From Nocardioides sp. L-11A (lineage in GTDB: Bacteria; Actinomycetota; Actinomycetes; Propionibacteriales; Nocardioidaceae), in the NCBI GenBank assembly GCA_029961745.1, contig CP124680.1, positions 992,001 through 1,056,000 on the forward strand: a DNA stretch of 64,000 nt, in the 5' to 3' direction. The notes under the pieces are model-generated. The model searched no databases and was not told the origin of the DNA. It was given only the letters and a program-made list of their open reading frames with translations. Below, one piece after another: positions 57,280 through 64,000 of the stretch (position 1 is the first letter of the stretch; the number at the start of each line of letters is the position of its first letter). The position numbers and the translations under genes were made by a program.

Positions 57280-58053
57280 ATGGACAGCAGCTCGGCGGTC
57301 GCCCTGGTCACCGGCGGCGCGCGCGGCATCGGCGCAGCCATCGCGGAGGGCGTGGTCGCGGCCGGAGGCCGCGTCGTGGTCGCCGACGTCGACGAGCGGG
57401 CCGGGGGCGCCCTGGTCGAGCGGCTGCGCGGCGGCGCGCGCTTCGTCCCCTGTGACGTGACCGAGGAGGACCAGGTCGCGGCCGCTGTCGAGGCCGCGGC
57501 AGAGCTGGGCCCGCTCGACGCGGTCTTCGCCAACGCCGGGGTCGTCGGCGTCACGGGCCGGATCGAGGACACCGGGCTCGCCGACTTCCGGCGCACGACG
57601 GACCTGCTGCTCACCAGCGTCTTCCTCACGGTCAAGCACGCGGTGCGCGTGATGCGGCCCCAGGGGCGCGGAGCGATCGTGTGCACCGCCAGCGTGGCCA
57701 GCGTGCGGGGCGGCCTCGGTCCGCACGTCTACACCGCCGCCAAGCACGCGGTGAAGGGGCTCGTCGAGTCGGTGGCCGTCGAGCTCGCGCCGTCGGGCCT
57801 GCGCATCAACGCGGTCGCGCCCGGCGGCACCGTCAGCTCGCTGTCCGCGGGGCTGATGGGGGACGCCGACGACCTCGCGACGCCGTACCGTCGCCTGGCC
57901 GCCGCCTCCTCCAGTGGCGTGCCGACCACGTCGGCCGACATCGCCGACGCTGCTCTCTTCCTGGCGCACGCCCCGCGGATCAACGGCGCCTGTCTGGTCG
58001 TCGACGGTGGAGACGACGTGCTGGCCCAGAAGGGGCGCTCGTACTACGGCTGA
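57280..58053 (+). CDS. SDR-family oxidoreductase
   Basis: 257 residues. TGGARGIG, ANAG and TASVASVRGG with YTAAK are the SDR motifs. AGGAGGAGG before ATG. Faces korA; could use a promoter TAATGT at 57238. Part of the catabolic set downstream by neighbourhood only. The SDR Ser is in an unusual TAS context but present. Confidence 0.8.
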   Translation: MDSSSAVALVTGGARGIGAAIAEGVVAAGGRVVVADVDERAGGALVERLRGGARFVPCDVTEEDQVAAAVEAAAELGPLDAVFANAGVVGVTGRIEDTGLADFRRTTDLLLTSVFLTVKHAVRVMRPQGRGAIVCTASVASVRGGLGPHVYTAAKHAVKGLVESVAVELAPSGLRINAVAPGGTVSSLSAGLMGDADDLATPYRRLAAASSSGVPTTSADIADAALFLAHAPRINGACLVVDGGDDVLAQKGRSYYG

Positions 58054-58065
58054 CCCGTCGGGCGC

Positions 58066-60015
58066 TCACAGGGTGAGCGCGAGCTCCCGGGCCTGCTTCG
58101 TCGCGAACACCAGGCGCCGCGGGGCGTAGGCGTCGCCGATGACGTCGGCCGCGATCCCCCGGGCCCGCAGGGCGTCGGCGAGAGCCGTCTCCGGGACCGC
58201 TCCACAGGCCAGCACCACGCTGTCGGCGCCGGCGATGTCGCGCCGCTCGCCGGAGTAGACGTGGCGCACGACGACGCGGCCCTCCTCGATGAGCACCGGC
58301 TGCTCCGAGGCGCGCAGCACCACGCCGCGGGCGTCGAGGCGGCCGAGGATCGAGCCCAACGAGTAGCGGCTCACCAGCGGCGCCGGGCCGGCGGTGCCGT
58401 GGACGACGGTGACGCGATGACCGCGCCCGGCGAGGTGGTCGGCGACCGACAGCGGCGGCAGGTGATCGTCCTGGGCGAGCACGACGACGTGCTCGCCGAG
58501 CGCCGCGTCGCCGTCCAGGACGTCGACGGAGGTGTGCACATGGGGCAGCTCCGCCCCCGGGACGGCAGGACGCCGCGGCGACGCGCCCGTCGCGATCACC
58601 ACCCGGTCCGCGCCGTACGCCGCCACGTCGGCCGCGCACGCCGTGCGCCCCGTCTCCACCCGCACCCCGGCGGCGGCCAGGCGCCGCTCCTGCCAGGCCA
58701 GGTAGGCGCGGTAGTCCTCGTGTCCCGGCGCCCGCGCGGCGACCCGCAACTGGCCGCCCAGCGCGTCGCCGCGCTCCCACAGCGTGACGTCGTGGCCGCG
58801 CTCGGCCGCGATGCCCGCGGCCTCCAGGCCGGCAGGTCCGCCGCCGACGACGAGCACGCGGCGTCGTGCGTCGGCGGCGTGGACGGCCCGGTCGGCCTCC
58901 TTGCCGGCCCCGGGGTTGACGGCGCACGAGAAGGGGGTGCCCTCGACGATGCGGCGGCTGATGCACTCGTTGCCGCCGACGCAGGGTCGGATGTCGGCGG
59001 TGCGTCCCTCGCGCGCCTTCACCAGCAGCTGCCCGTCGGCGATGATCGCCCGGGCCATGCCGACCAGGTCGGCGTGGCCGGCGGCGAGGACGTCCTCGGC
59101 GACCGCGGGCCCCGTGACCCGGCCCGTGTAGACGACGGGGAGGCCGACCGCCCGCTTCACCGTGCCGGCCAGGCCGGACCAGGCGGCGGGGCGGTGGTGG
59201 TGGGACTGGATGTAGGACGGGTTGCCCCAGGGGCTGCCGATCGCGCAGGACAGGTAGTCGACGTAGCCGCTCGCCTCGAGGGCGCGGGCGATCGCGACGG
59301 CGCCGTCGGGGCCGTCGACGCCGTAGCCGCCGGGCTCCTCCTCGCGCAGGTTGAGCCGGACGCCGACGACCCGGTCGGGGCCCATCGCGGCGCGCAGGCC
59401 GGCCAGGATGCGCAGCGGGAAGCGCAGCCGGCCGGCGAGGTCGCCGCCGTACTCGTCCTCGCGGCGGTTGGTCAGCGGGGAGAGGAAGTACTCCAGCATG
59501 TCGTCGTGGTTGAGGTGCAGCTCGACGCCGTCCGCGCCGGCGGCGGCGACCTGCTGCGCGCCGTGGGTGTACTCCTCGACGAACCAGTCGATCTCCTCAT
59601 CGGTCAGCGCGTGCGGGACCTGGTTGACGATCGGTCCGCTGGGCACGGGGGACGCCGCGTGCGGCATCCCGCCCTGGAGGATCATCTGCACGGTGAGGAT
59701 CGTGTCGTCGGCGTGGAGGAGCTGCGCCAGTCGGCCGACGCGGTCGAGGAAGTAGGGCTGGCGGAAGTGGCCGTCGTACTGCGCGCCGACGCCGGTCGGC
59801 TCGAACCCGGGGGCGAGGTGGTTGCGCACGTGGGCGGAGACGCCGTCGACCCAGCCGGCGGAGGTGCGCGCCGCCCAGTAGCCGAGATGCCGTTCCGCCT
59901 CGGCGTCGGTCCCCCACAGGCTCGACACGACGTGGGCGTGCGGAGGCAGCACGACGCGGTTCTTGACCGTCAGCGGACCGAGCTCGATCGGGGAGAACAG
60001 GTGCGGGAAGGACAC
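58066..60015 (-). CDS. Old-Yellow-Enzyme/FAD-type NADH:flavin oxidoreductase
   Basis: 649 residues. FMN TIM barrel (1-340), 4Fe-4S segment with Cys in RPCVGGNECISRR and SCAVNPGAG, and C-terminal FAD/NAD domains (VLVVGGGPAGLEAAGIAAERG). Same layout as 2,4-dienoyl-CoA reductase and trimethylamine dehydrogenase. Reduces a C=C or acts on an amine; substrate unknown. GTG with AGGAGG upstream. Converges with the SDR with 12 bases between stops. Confidence 0.85.
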   Translation of the reverse strand: MSFPHLFSPIELGPLTVKNRVVLPPHAHVVSSLWGTDAEAERHLGYWAARTSAGWVDGVSAHVRNHLAPGFEPTGVGAQYDGHFRQPYFLDRVGRLAQLLHADDTILTVQMILQGGMPHAASPVPSGPIVNQVPHALTDEEIDWFVEEYTHGAQQVAAAGADGVELHLNHDDMLEYFLSPLTNRREDEYGGDLAGRLRFPLRILAGLRAAMGPDRVVGVRLNLREEEPGGYGVDGPDGAVAIARALEASGYVDYLSCAIGSPWGNPSYIQSHHHRPAAWSGLAGTVKRAVGLPVVYTGRVTGPAVAEDVLAAGHADLVGMARAIIADGQLLVKAREGRTADIRPCVGGNECISRRIVEGTPFSCAVNPGAGKEADRAVHAADARRRVLVVGGGPAGLEAAGIAAERGHDVTLWERGDALGGQLRVAARAPGHEDYRAYLAWQERRLAAAGVRVETGRTACAADVAAYGADRVVIATGASPRRPAVPGAELPHVHTSVDVLDGDAALGEHVVVLAQDDHLPPLSVADHLAGRGHRVTVVHGTAGPAPLVSRYSLGSILGRLDARGVVLRASEQPVLIEEGRVVVRHVYSGERRDIAGADSVVLACGAVPETALADALRARGIAADVIGDAYAPRRLVFATKQARELALTL

Positions 60016-60035
60016 GGCGAGCCTCCTGGGCGGAC

Positions 60036-60050
60036 ATGGCACTGTGCCAT
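60036..60050. promoter_or_regulatory. Palindrome ATGGCAC-T-GTGCCAT in a divergent promoter
   Basis: Perfect 15-base odd palindrome 21 bases upstream of the flavin oxidoreductase start. Likely operator. Confidence 0.6.
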
Positions 60051-60055
60051 TGATC

Positions 60056-60072
60056 ATGAATATGGTATTCAT
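60056..60072. promoter_or_regulatory. Palindrome ATGAATA-TGG-TATTCAT in the same region
   Basis: Seven-base perfect arms, three-base centre; overlaps TATGGT (60061), a possible -10 for the acyl-CoA dehydrogenase gene. Ends 34 bases before its ATG. Confidence 0.6.
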
Positions 60073-60106
60073 AGATAGGACCCAGGACGCAAGGACGGAG
60101 CAGCGG

Positions 60107-62170
60107 ATGACCGAGGTGGACGACTTCCGGGACGCGGTCGCCGGCGCACTGGACGGCGCCTGGCCGGCAGCCGTCGACGCCGCATCGGCCGACAGTGCCA
60201 AGGTCGCCGAGATCGCCGCCCAGCAGGGCTGGTACCAGCTCGGCCCGGAGGGCGCGGCCGACTACCTCGTCGCGGCCGTGCGGACCCTCGGACGTCGCGC
60301 CTGCCCGCTGCCCCTCGCCGATGCGTACGTCGCCGCGCGACTGCTCCCCGACCTCGCGGACGCCGTCGGCGCCGGGGAGATGCGACCGGTGGTCGTCGCC
60401 GCGGGCCCGGGCCAGCCCCTGATCGTCGACGACGCCGGCACGGCCTCCCACGTGCTCGTCGTCGACACCTCCCTGGGCGCCCTCTCCCTCCGCGCGATCG
60501 CCGCCGCGGAGCCGGTCGACGGCCTGGCCCGACCCGCGTGGCGACGGGTCGTCGCCGGTGAGTCGGTGGCCGAGCGCACCCTCGACGCCGACACGCTCGC
60601 GGACGCCGTCGCCGTCCTGCGCCTGGCCGTCGCCGCCCGCGCGGTCGCCGCGGCCGCGCGAGCGCACGAGCTCGCGGTCGAGCACGCACGGACGCGCCGT
60701 CAGTTCGGGCGCGCGATCGGCGCGTTCGGCGCCGTCCAGCAGCGGGTCGCGGCGTGCCAGATCGACCTCGCCGCCAGCGACGCGCTGATCGACGAGGCGG
60801 TGGGCGCCCTCGTCGCGGGCCGTGGCGACGGCCCGCTCGCCGCCGCGCTGGCGGCCCGCCACGCCCGCACCGCAGCCCAGCGGGTGCTCGCCGGTGCCCA
60901 GCACACGCTCGGCGCCGTGGGCTTCTTCGAGGAGCACGAGGCCGCCTGGCTCTTCCGGCGGGTGCACGCCGACCTGTCGCACCTCGGCGCGGACCTGCTC
61001 GACGACCGACGAGCCGACGGCGTCGCGGCCCGGCTGCTCGACGGCGCGCGGCTTCCCCACTTCCACCTCGGCGAGCGGGCCGAGGCGTTCCGCGGCGAGG
61101 TCCGCGACCTGCTCGCCCGGCACCGCCGGGGCGACGACTTCGACGTCGAGGCCCTCCGCGCCGAGATGGACGAGCAGGCACTGTTCGCCCTCAACTGGCC
61201 CGAGGAGCACGGCGGCCGCGCGGTCTCGGTCGAGGAGCAGGTCGTGCTCCACGAGGAAATGAAGTACGCCGGGGGGCCGGTCGACCGCGCGATGAGCGCC
61301 ACGATGCTGATCGGCCACTCGCTCCTGCGCCACGGCAGCCCCGAGCAGAAGGCGCAGTTCCTCCCGCTCCTGCATGCCGGCCGGATGGCGTTCTGCCTGG
61401 GCTACTCCGAGCCCGAGGCCGGCTCCGACCTGGCCTCCCTGCGCACCCGCGCCGTGCGCGACGCCGCGACCGGCGAATGGGTCATCGACGGCCAGAAGCT
61501 GTGGACCACCCGCGGCCACACCGCCTCCCACGTGTGGCTCGCCGTCCGCACCGACCCGGACGCCACCCCTCGCCATGCCGGGATCACCATCTTCCTGGTG
61601 CCGATGGACACGCCGGGCATCACGGTGCAGCAGCATGTCGCGCTCTCCGGCGAGGTCTCCTGCACGGTCTTCTACGACGGCGTGCGGGTGCCCGACGCCG
61701 CCCGGGTCGGCGAGGTCGACGGCGGCTGGAAGGTGATCACCGACGCCCTCACCGCCGAGCGCGTGGTGATGGGCGGGGTCGCCGCGACCCTGCGCCGCCA
61801 CTTCGACGAGCTGCTCGACGAGCTGCGTGACCGCATCGCCTCCGGCGGCGCGGTCGACGCGCTGGACCGCGACCGGGTCGCCTGGGCGGGGGCCCGGCTC
61901 CAGGCCGCCCGCGCCCTGGTCCTGCGGGCGACGCGCTCGATGGACGGCGGCGGCGACGCCCGGCTCGCCGGCCCGATGGCCGCGGTCTTGAGCGGTGACC
62001 TGGCCGAGGAGCTCGGCCGGACCTGTCTCGACGTCCTCGGCCCCCAGGCCGCCCTGGCCGGCCGGTACGACGCCGCGATCCGTGTCGCGCCGATGTACGT
62101 CATCGGCGGCGGCACCAACGACATCCAGCGCGGCATCATCGCCCGCGGCCTCGGCCTCCCGCGCGAGTGA
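60107..62170 (+). CDS. Fused double acyl-CoA dehydrogenase
   Basis: 687 residues, nearly twice the normal length. Residues 1-330 contain an ACAD C-terminal-like region (EHARTRRQFGRAIGAFGAVQQ) with a reduced N-terminal domain. Residues 340-687 form a full ACAD (FCLGYSEPEAGSDLASLRTRA, IDGQKLWTTRGHTASHVWLA, GGGTNDIQRGIIARGLGLP). Actinobacterial steroid and cyclic-acid pathways use heteromeric ACADs of two unlike halves, and this looks like the joined form. The catalytic base could not be assigned by eye. ATG at 60107 with GGAG upstream. Confidence 0.82.
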   Translation: MTEVDDFRDAVAGALDGAWPAAVDAASADSAKVAEIAAQQGWYQLGPEGAADYLVAAVRTLGRRACPLPLADAYVAARLLPDLADAVGAGEMRPVVVAAGPGQPLIVDDAGTASHVLVVDTSLGALSLRAIAAAEPVDGLARPAWRRVVAGESVAERTLDADTLADAVAVLRLAVAARAVAAAARAHELAVEHARTRRQFGRAIGAFGAVQQRVAACQIDLAASDALIDEAVGALVAGRGDGPLAAALAARHARTAAQRVLAGAQHTLGAVGFFEEHEAAWLFRRVHADLSHLGADLLDDRRADGVAARLLDGARLPHFHLGERAEAFRGEVRDLLARHRRGDDFDVEALRAEMDEQALFALNWPEEHGGRAVSVEEQVVLHEEMKYAGGPVDRAMSATMLIGHSLLRHGSPEQKAQFLPLLHAGRMAFCLGYSEPEAGSDLASLRTRAVRDAATGEWVIDGQKLWTTRGHTASHVWLAVRTDPDATPRHAGITIFLVPMDTPGITVQQHVALSGEVSCTVFYDGVRVPDAARVGEVDGGWKVITDALTAERVVMGGVAATLRRHFDELLDELRDRIASGGAVDALDRDRVAWAGARLQAARALVLRATRSMDGGGDARLAGPMAAVLSGDLAEELGRTCLDVLGPQAALAGRYDAAIRVAPMYVIGGGTNDIQRGIIARGLGLPRE

Positions 62171-63144
62171 CCATGCGAACGGAGCCCACCGCCCCGGCCT
62201 CCCTGCGCGTGGTGCAGCATGCGTACGGCGGCCCGGAGGTTCTCGAGCACGCGGTCGTGGACGTCCCTCGTCCCGGCGCCGGCGAGGTGCTGGTGCGGAT
62301 GGCGGCCACCTCGGTCAACCCCATCGACGTCAAGACGCGCGAGGGGAGAGGCGCCGCCGCATCGTTGGGCGCGTTCCCGATCTCCGTGGGCTGGGACGTC
62401 GCCGGCATCGTCGAGGCCGTCGGCGAGGGGGTCGCCTCGCTCGTCGCGGGACAGCGGGTCTTCGGCATGCCCCGCTTCCCGCAGCAGGCCGCCTCCTACG
62501 CGGGCCATGTCGTGGCTCCCGCGGAGCATCTGGCCGCGCTGCCGGAAGCGGTCGACGCCGCGACCGCCGGCGCCCTGCCGCTCGCCGGCCTGACTGCCCT
62601 CTCCGCCGTGCGCGACCTGGCCGAGGCGCGCCCGGGCCGACGGCTGCTCGTTCGTGGCGCGGCGGGCGGCGTGGGCCACCTCGCGGTGCAGATCGCGAAG
62701 ATCCTCGGTGCGGAGGTCGTTGCCGTCGACCGTGCCGAGAAGGGGGAGTTCGTCCGAGGGCTCGGGGCGGACGAGTTCCGAGACGACGCCGACGGAGCGT
62801 CCGTGGCGCCGGTCGACGCGGTCGTCGATCTGGTCGGCGGCGCCGCCTTGGCGGCGTCCGTGTCGGTGACCGTCCCGGGCGGCGTGGTCGTCTGCGTACC
62901 GGGCGGAGCCGATGCCGGCCTGGACGAGCTCGCGGCCCGGGCGGGAGTGCGCGCGCGCCGCGCCGCCGTCCGCCCCGACCGCGACGGCCTGGAGACCCTC
63001 GCCCGCTGGTGCGCGGACGGTGCGCTCCGCGTCCACCTCGCGTCGCGGTTCGCCCTCGAGGACGTCGTCGAGGCGCATCGCGCACTCGCCCGCGGTGGGA
63101 TCCGCGGCAAGATCGGCATCACCGTCGATGCCGGAATCCCATGA
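62167..63144 (+). CDS. Quinone oxidoreductase-like zinc-independent MDR enzyme
   Basis: 325 residues. GRRLLVRGAAGGVGHLAVQIAKILGA is the NADPH motif of quinone-oxidoreductase-type MDRs; no zinc Cys cluster. GTG at 62167 overlaps the upstream stop (GTGA), an ATG at 62173 is alternative. Reduces enones or quinones; fits the catabolic set. Confidence 0.82.
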   Translation: MTMRTEPTAPASLRVVQHAYGGPEVLEHAVVDVPRPGAGEVLVRMAATSVNPIDVKTREGRGAAASLGAFPISVGWDVAGIVEAVGEGVASLVAGQRVFGMPRFPQQAASYAGHVVAPAEHLAALPEAVDAATAGALPLAGLTALSAVRDLAEARPGRRLLVRGAAGGVGHLAVQIAKILGAEVVAVDRAEKGEFVRGLGADEFRDDADGASVAPVDAVVDLVGGAALAASVSVTVPGGVVVCVPGGADAGLDELAARAGVRARRAAVRPDRDGLETLARWCADGALRVHLASRFALEDVVEAHRALARGGIRGKIGITVDAGIP

Positions 63145-63187
63145 CCCGAGCACCTTCCGTCATTCGACGATCTCACTGGAGGACACC

Positions 63188-64000
63188 ATGTCGCTGAAGT
63201 TCGGCCTCGCCATCATGAACGACTTCCCGCCGGACGTCGTCCCGGCGTCGCGGGTCTCGATGCTGCGCGAGCAGGTCCGCGCGGCCTCCCAGGCCGGGAT
63301 CTCCTCGGTCTGGGTCCTCCAGCACTATCTCGGGAGCATGCCGACGCTGCAGCCGGTCCCGCTGCTCGCCGCGCTCGCCCAGGACGCCGGCGAGATGACG
63401 CTCGGCACCAACATGTTCATCCTCCCGTTGCGTCACCCGGTCGAGGTCGCCGAGGAGTTCGCCACCCTCGACCATCTCACCGGAGGCCGCGCCGTCGCCG
63501 GCTTCGGGATGGGCTACCGGGAGAACGAGTTCGAGTCGTTCGGGATCCCCATGGACGACCGGGTCGGCCGGTACGACGAGGGGGTGCGCCTGATCCGCCA
63601 GCTCTGGACCGGTGAGCAGACGACCTTCGACGGCCAGCACTTCCGCCTGTCGGACCAGCGGATCAGCCTCCCGCCGGTGCAGCCCGGCGGCCCGCAGATC
63701 TGGATCGGCGCGGGCCCCCACAAGAAGGGGGCGGAGCGGGCGGCGCGGCTCGGTGACGCCTGGATCGTCCCGCCCCACGTGACGCCCGAGCGGCTCGCCG
63801 TGGTGCTCGGTCACTATCGCGCGGAGCGGGAGCGTCTCGGCAAGTCCACCTCCGAGCTCGTCGTCCGTCGTGAGCTGGTGCTCGACGACGACCGTGACCG
63901 TGCCCGCGCGATCGGCGTCGCGGCGCGGGGCGCGCTCACCCAGAAGTACGCCGCGTACAACGCCCCGCAGCAGGGCGACGCCTACAAGCACCTGCAGACC
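63188..64000 (+). CDS. LLM-class flavin-dependent oxidoreductase, 3' end outside window
   Basis: 271 residues visible from ATG at 63188 with TGGAGGACACC upstream. Luciferase-like fold: KFGLAIMNDFPPDVV, TLGTNMFILPLRHPVEVAEE, LDHLTGGRAVAGFGMGYRENEFE and PQIWIGAGPHKKGAERAARLGD. The C-terminus is cut by the end of the window. Last of the catabolic genes seen here. Confidence 0.85.
   Translation, partial: MSLKFGLAIMNDFPPDVVPASRVSMLREQVRAASQAGISSVWVLQHYLGSMPTLQPVPLLAALAQDAGEMTLGTNMFILPLRHPVEVAEEFATLDHLTGGRAVAGFGMGYRENEFESFGIPMDDRVGRYDEGVRLIRQLWTGEQTTFDGQHFRLSDQRISLPPVQPGGPQIWIGAGPHKKGAERAARLGDAWIVPPHVTPERLAVVLGHYRAERERLGKSTSELVVRRELVLDDDRDRARAIGVAARGALTQKYAAYNAPQQGDAYKHLQT

Noticed and set aside
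1..64000. tRNA, rRNA, CRISPR arrays, prophage or insertion sequences.
   Set aside because: None could be supported by reading both strands.

Overview
The window is high-GC DNA (hand counts on sampled 60-base lines run from about 62 to 85 percent G+C). Its gene set points to an actinobacterium, most likely of the Nocardioides type; that assignment is an inference from content and not a database result. Supporting traits are many GTG starts with GTGA or TGATG overlaps, repeated leaderless-type promoters (TANNNT followed 6-8 bases later by ATG/GTG), the XRE regulator / HbhA-like / DUF2516 trio, a GpgS-FolP2 pair, and a CysA-SseC pair behind a cysteine-containing leader peptide. I saw no rRNA, tRNA, CRISPR array or insertion sequence.

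Layout. 0-7.3 kb: the end of a DUF4012 protein, a NicO-type nickel/cobalt transporter with its membrane partner, and a 1492-residue secreted LamG-metallophosphoesterase. 7.5-8.95 kb: leader peptide, thiosulfate sulfurtransferase (CysA/SseA type) and SseC. 9.0-18.7 kb: a bacterial microcompartment locus of the Rhodococcus/Mycobacterium (RMM, aminopropanol/aminoacetone) type. It holds a minus-strand operon of aminotransferase-like enzyme, aldehyde dehydrogenase, BMC-T, an accessory protein, BMC-P, BMC-H, a second BMC-T, a kinase-like protein, an aminopropanol-type dehydrogenase and a GntR regulator, with a divergent APC permease. 18.8-23.8 kb: a LuxR-type regulator and a second catabolic/transport operon (small membrane protein, sodium:solute symporter, M20 amidohydrolase, SDR). 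The same near-palindrome, TYGGTCWGACCRA, lies before the GntR gene, in the aminotransferase/permease divergent region and 15 bases before the symporter operon, so the whole 9.0-23.8 kb block looks like one regulon.

24-31 kb returns to sulfur and redox housekeeping: thioredoxin, DUF4395, D-aminoacyl-tRNA deacylase, DsrE, a double-headed histidine kinase, nitrobindin, Fur, a cytidylyltransferase and YgfZ. The BMC block may therefore be a cassette set into a conserved neighbourhood. 31-43 kb holds cysN/cysD, a glycosyltransferase, an orphan DUF4143 half-protein, a lower-GC two-gene unit with a Nudix-like box and no recognisable function, UDP-glucose dehydrogenase, a TauE/SafE permease and an unusual three-part fusion (degenerate ATP sulfurylase-like region, APS kinase, low-molecular-weight tyrosine phosphatase). 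43-51 kb is largely housekeeping: envelope genes, GalE, an amidase, GpgS, a FolP2-like protein, a rhomboid, VanZ and an enoyl-CoA hydratase. 51-64 kb holds an LLM oxidoreductase, a universal stress protein, an MFS exporter, the 2-oxoacid:ferredoxin oxidoreductase korAB, and a catabolic gene set (SDR, Old-Yellow-Enzyme/FAD oxidoreductase, fused double acyl-CoA dehydrogenase, quinone oxidoreductase, a second LLM oxidoreductase) whose substrate I cannot name.

A recurring non-coding theme is long hairpins placed right next to stop codons. Two of them fall into sequence families (A, three copies; B, two copies) whose arms vary in a compensatory way. They probably act as terminators or 3' stabilisers.
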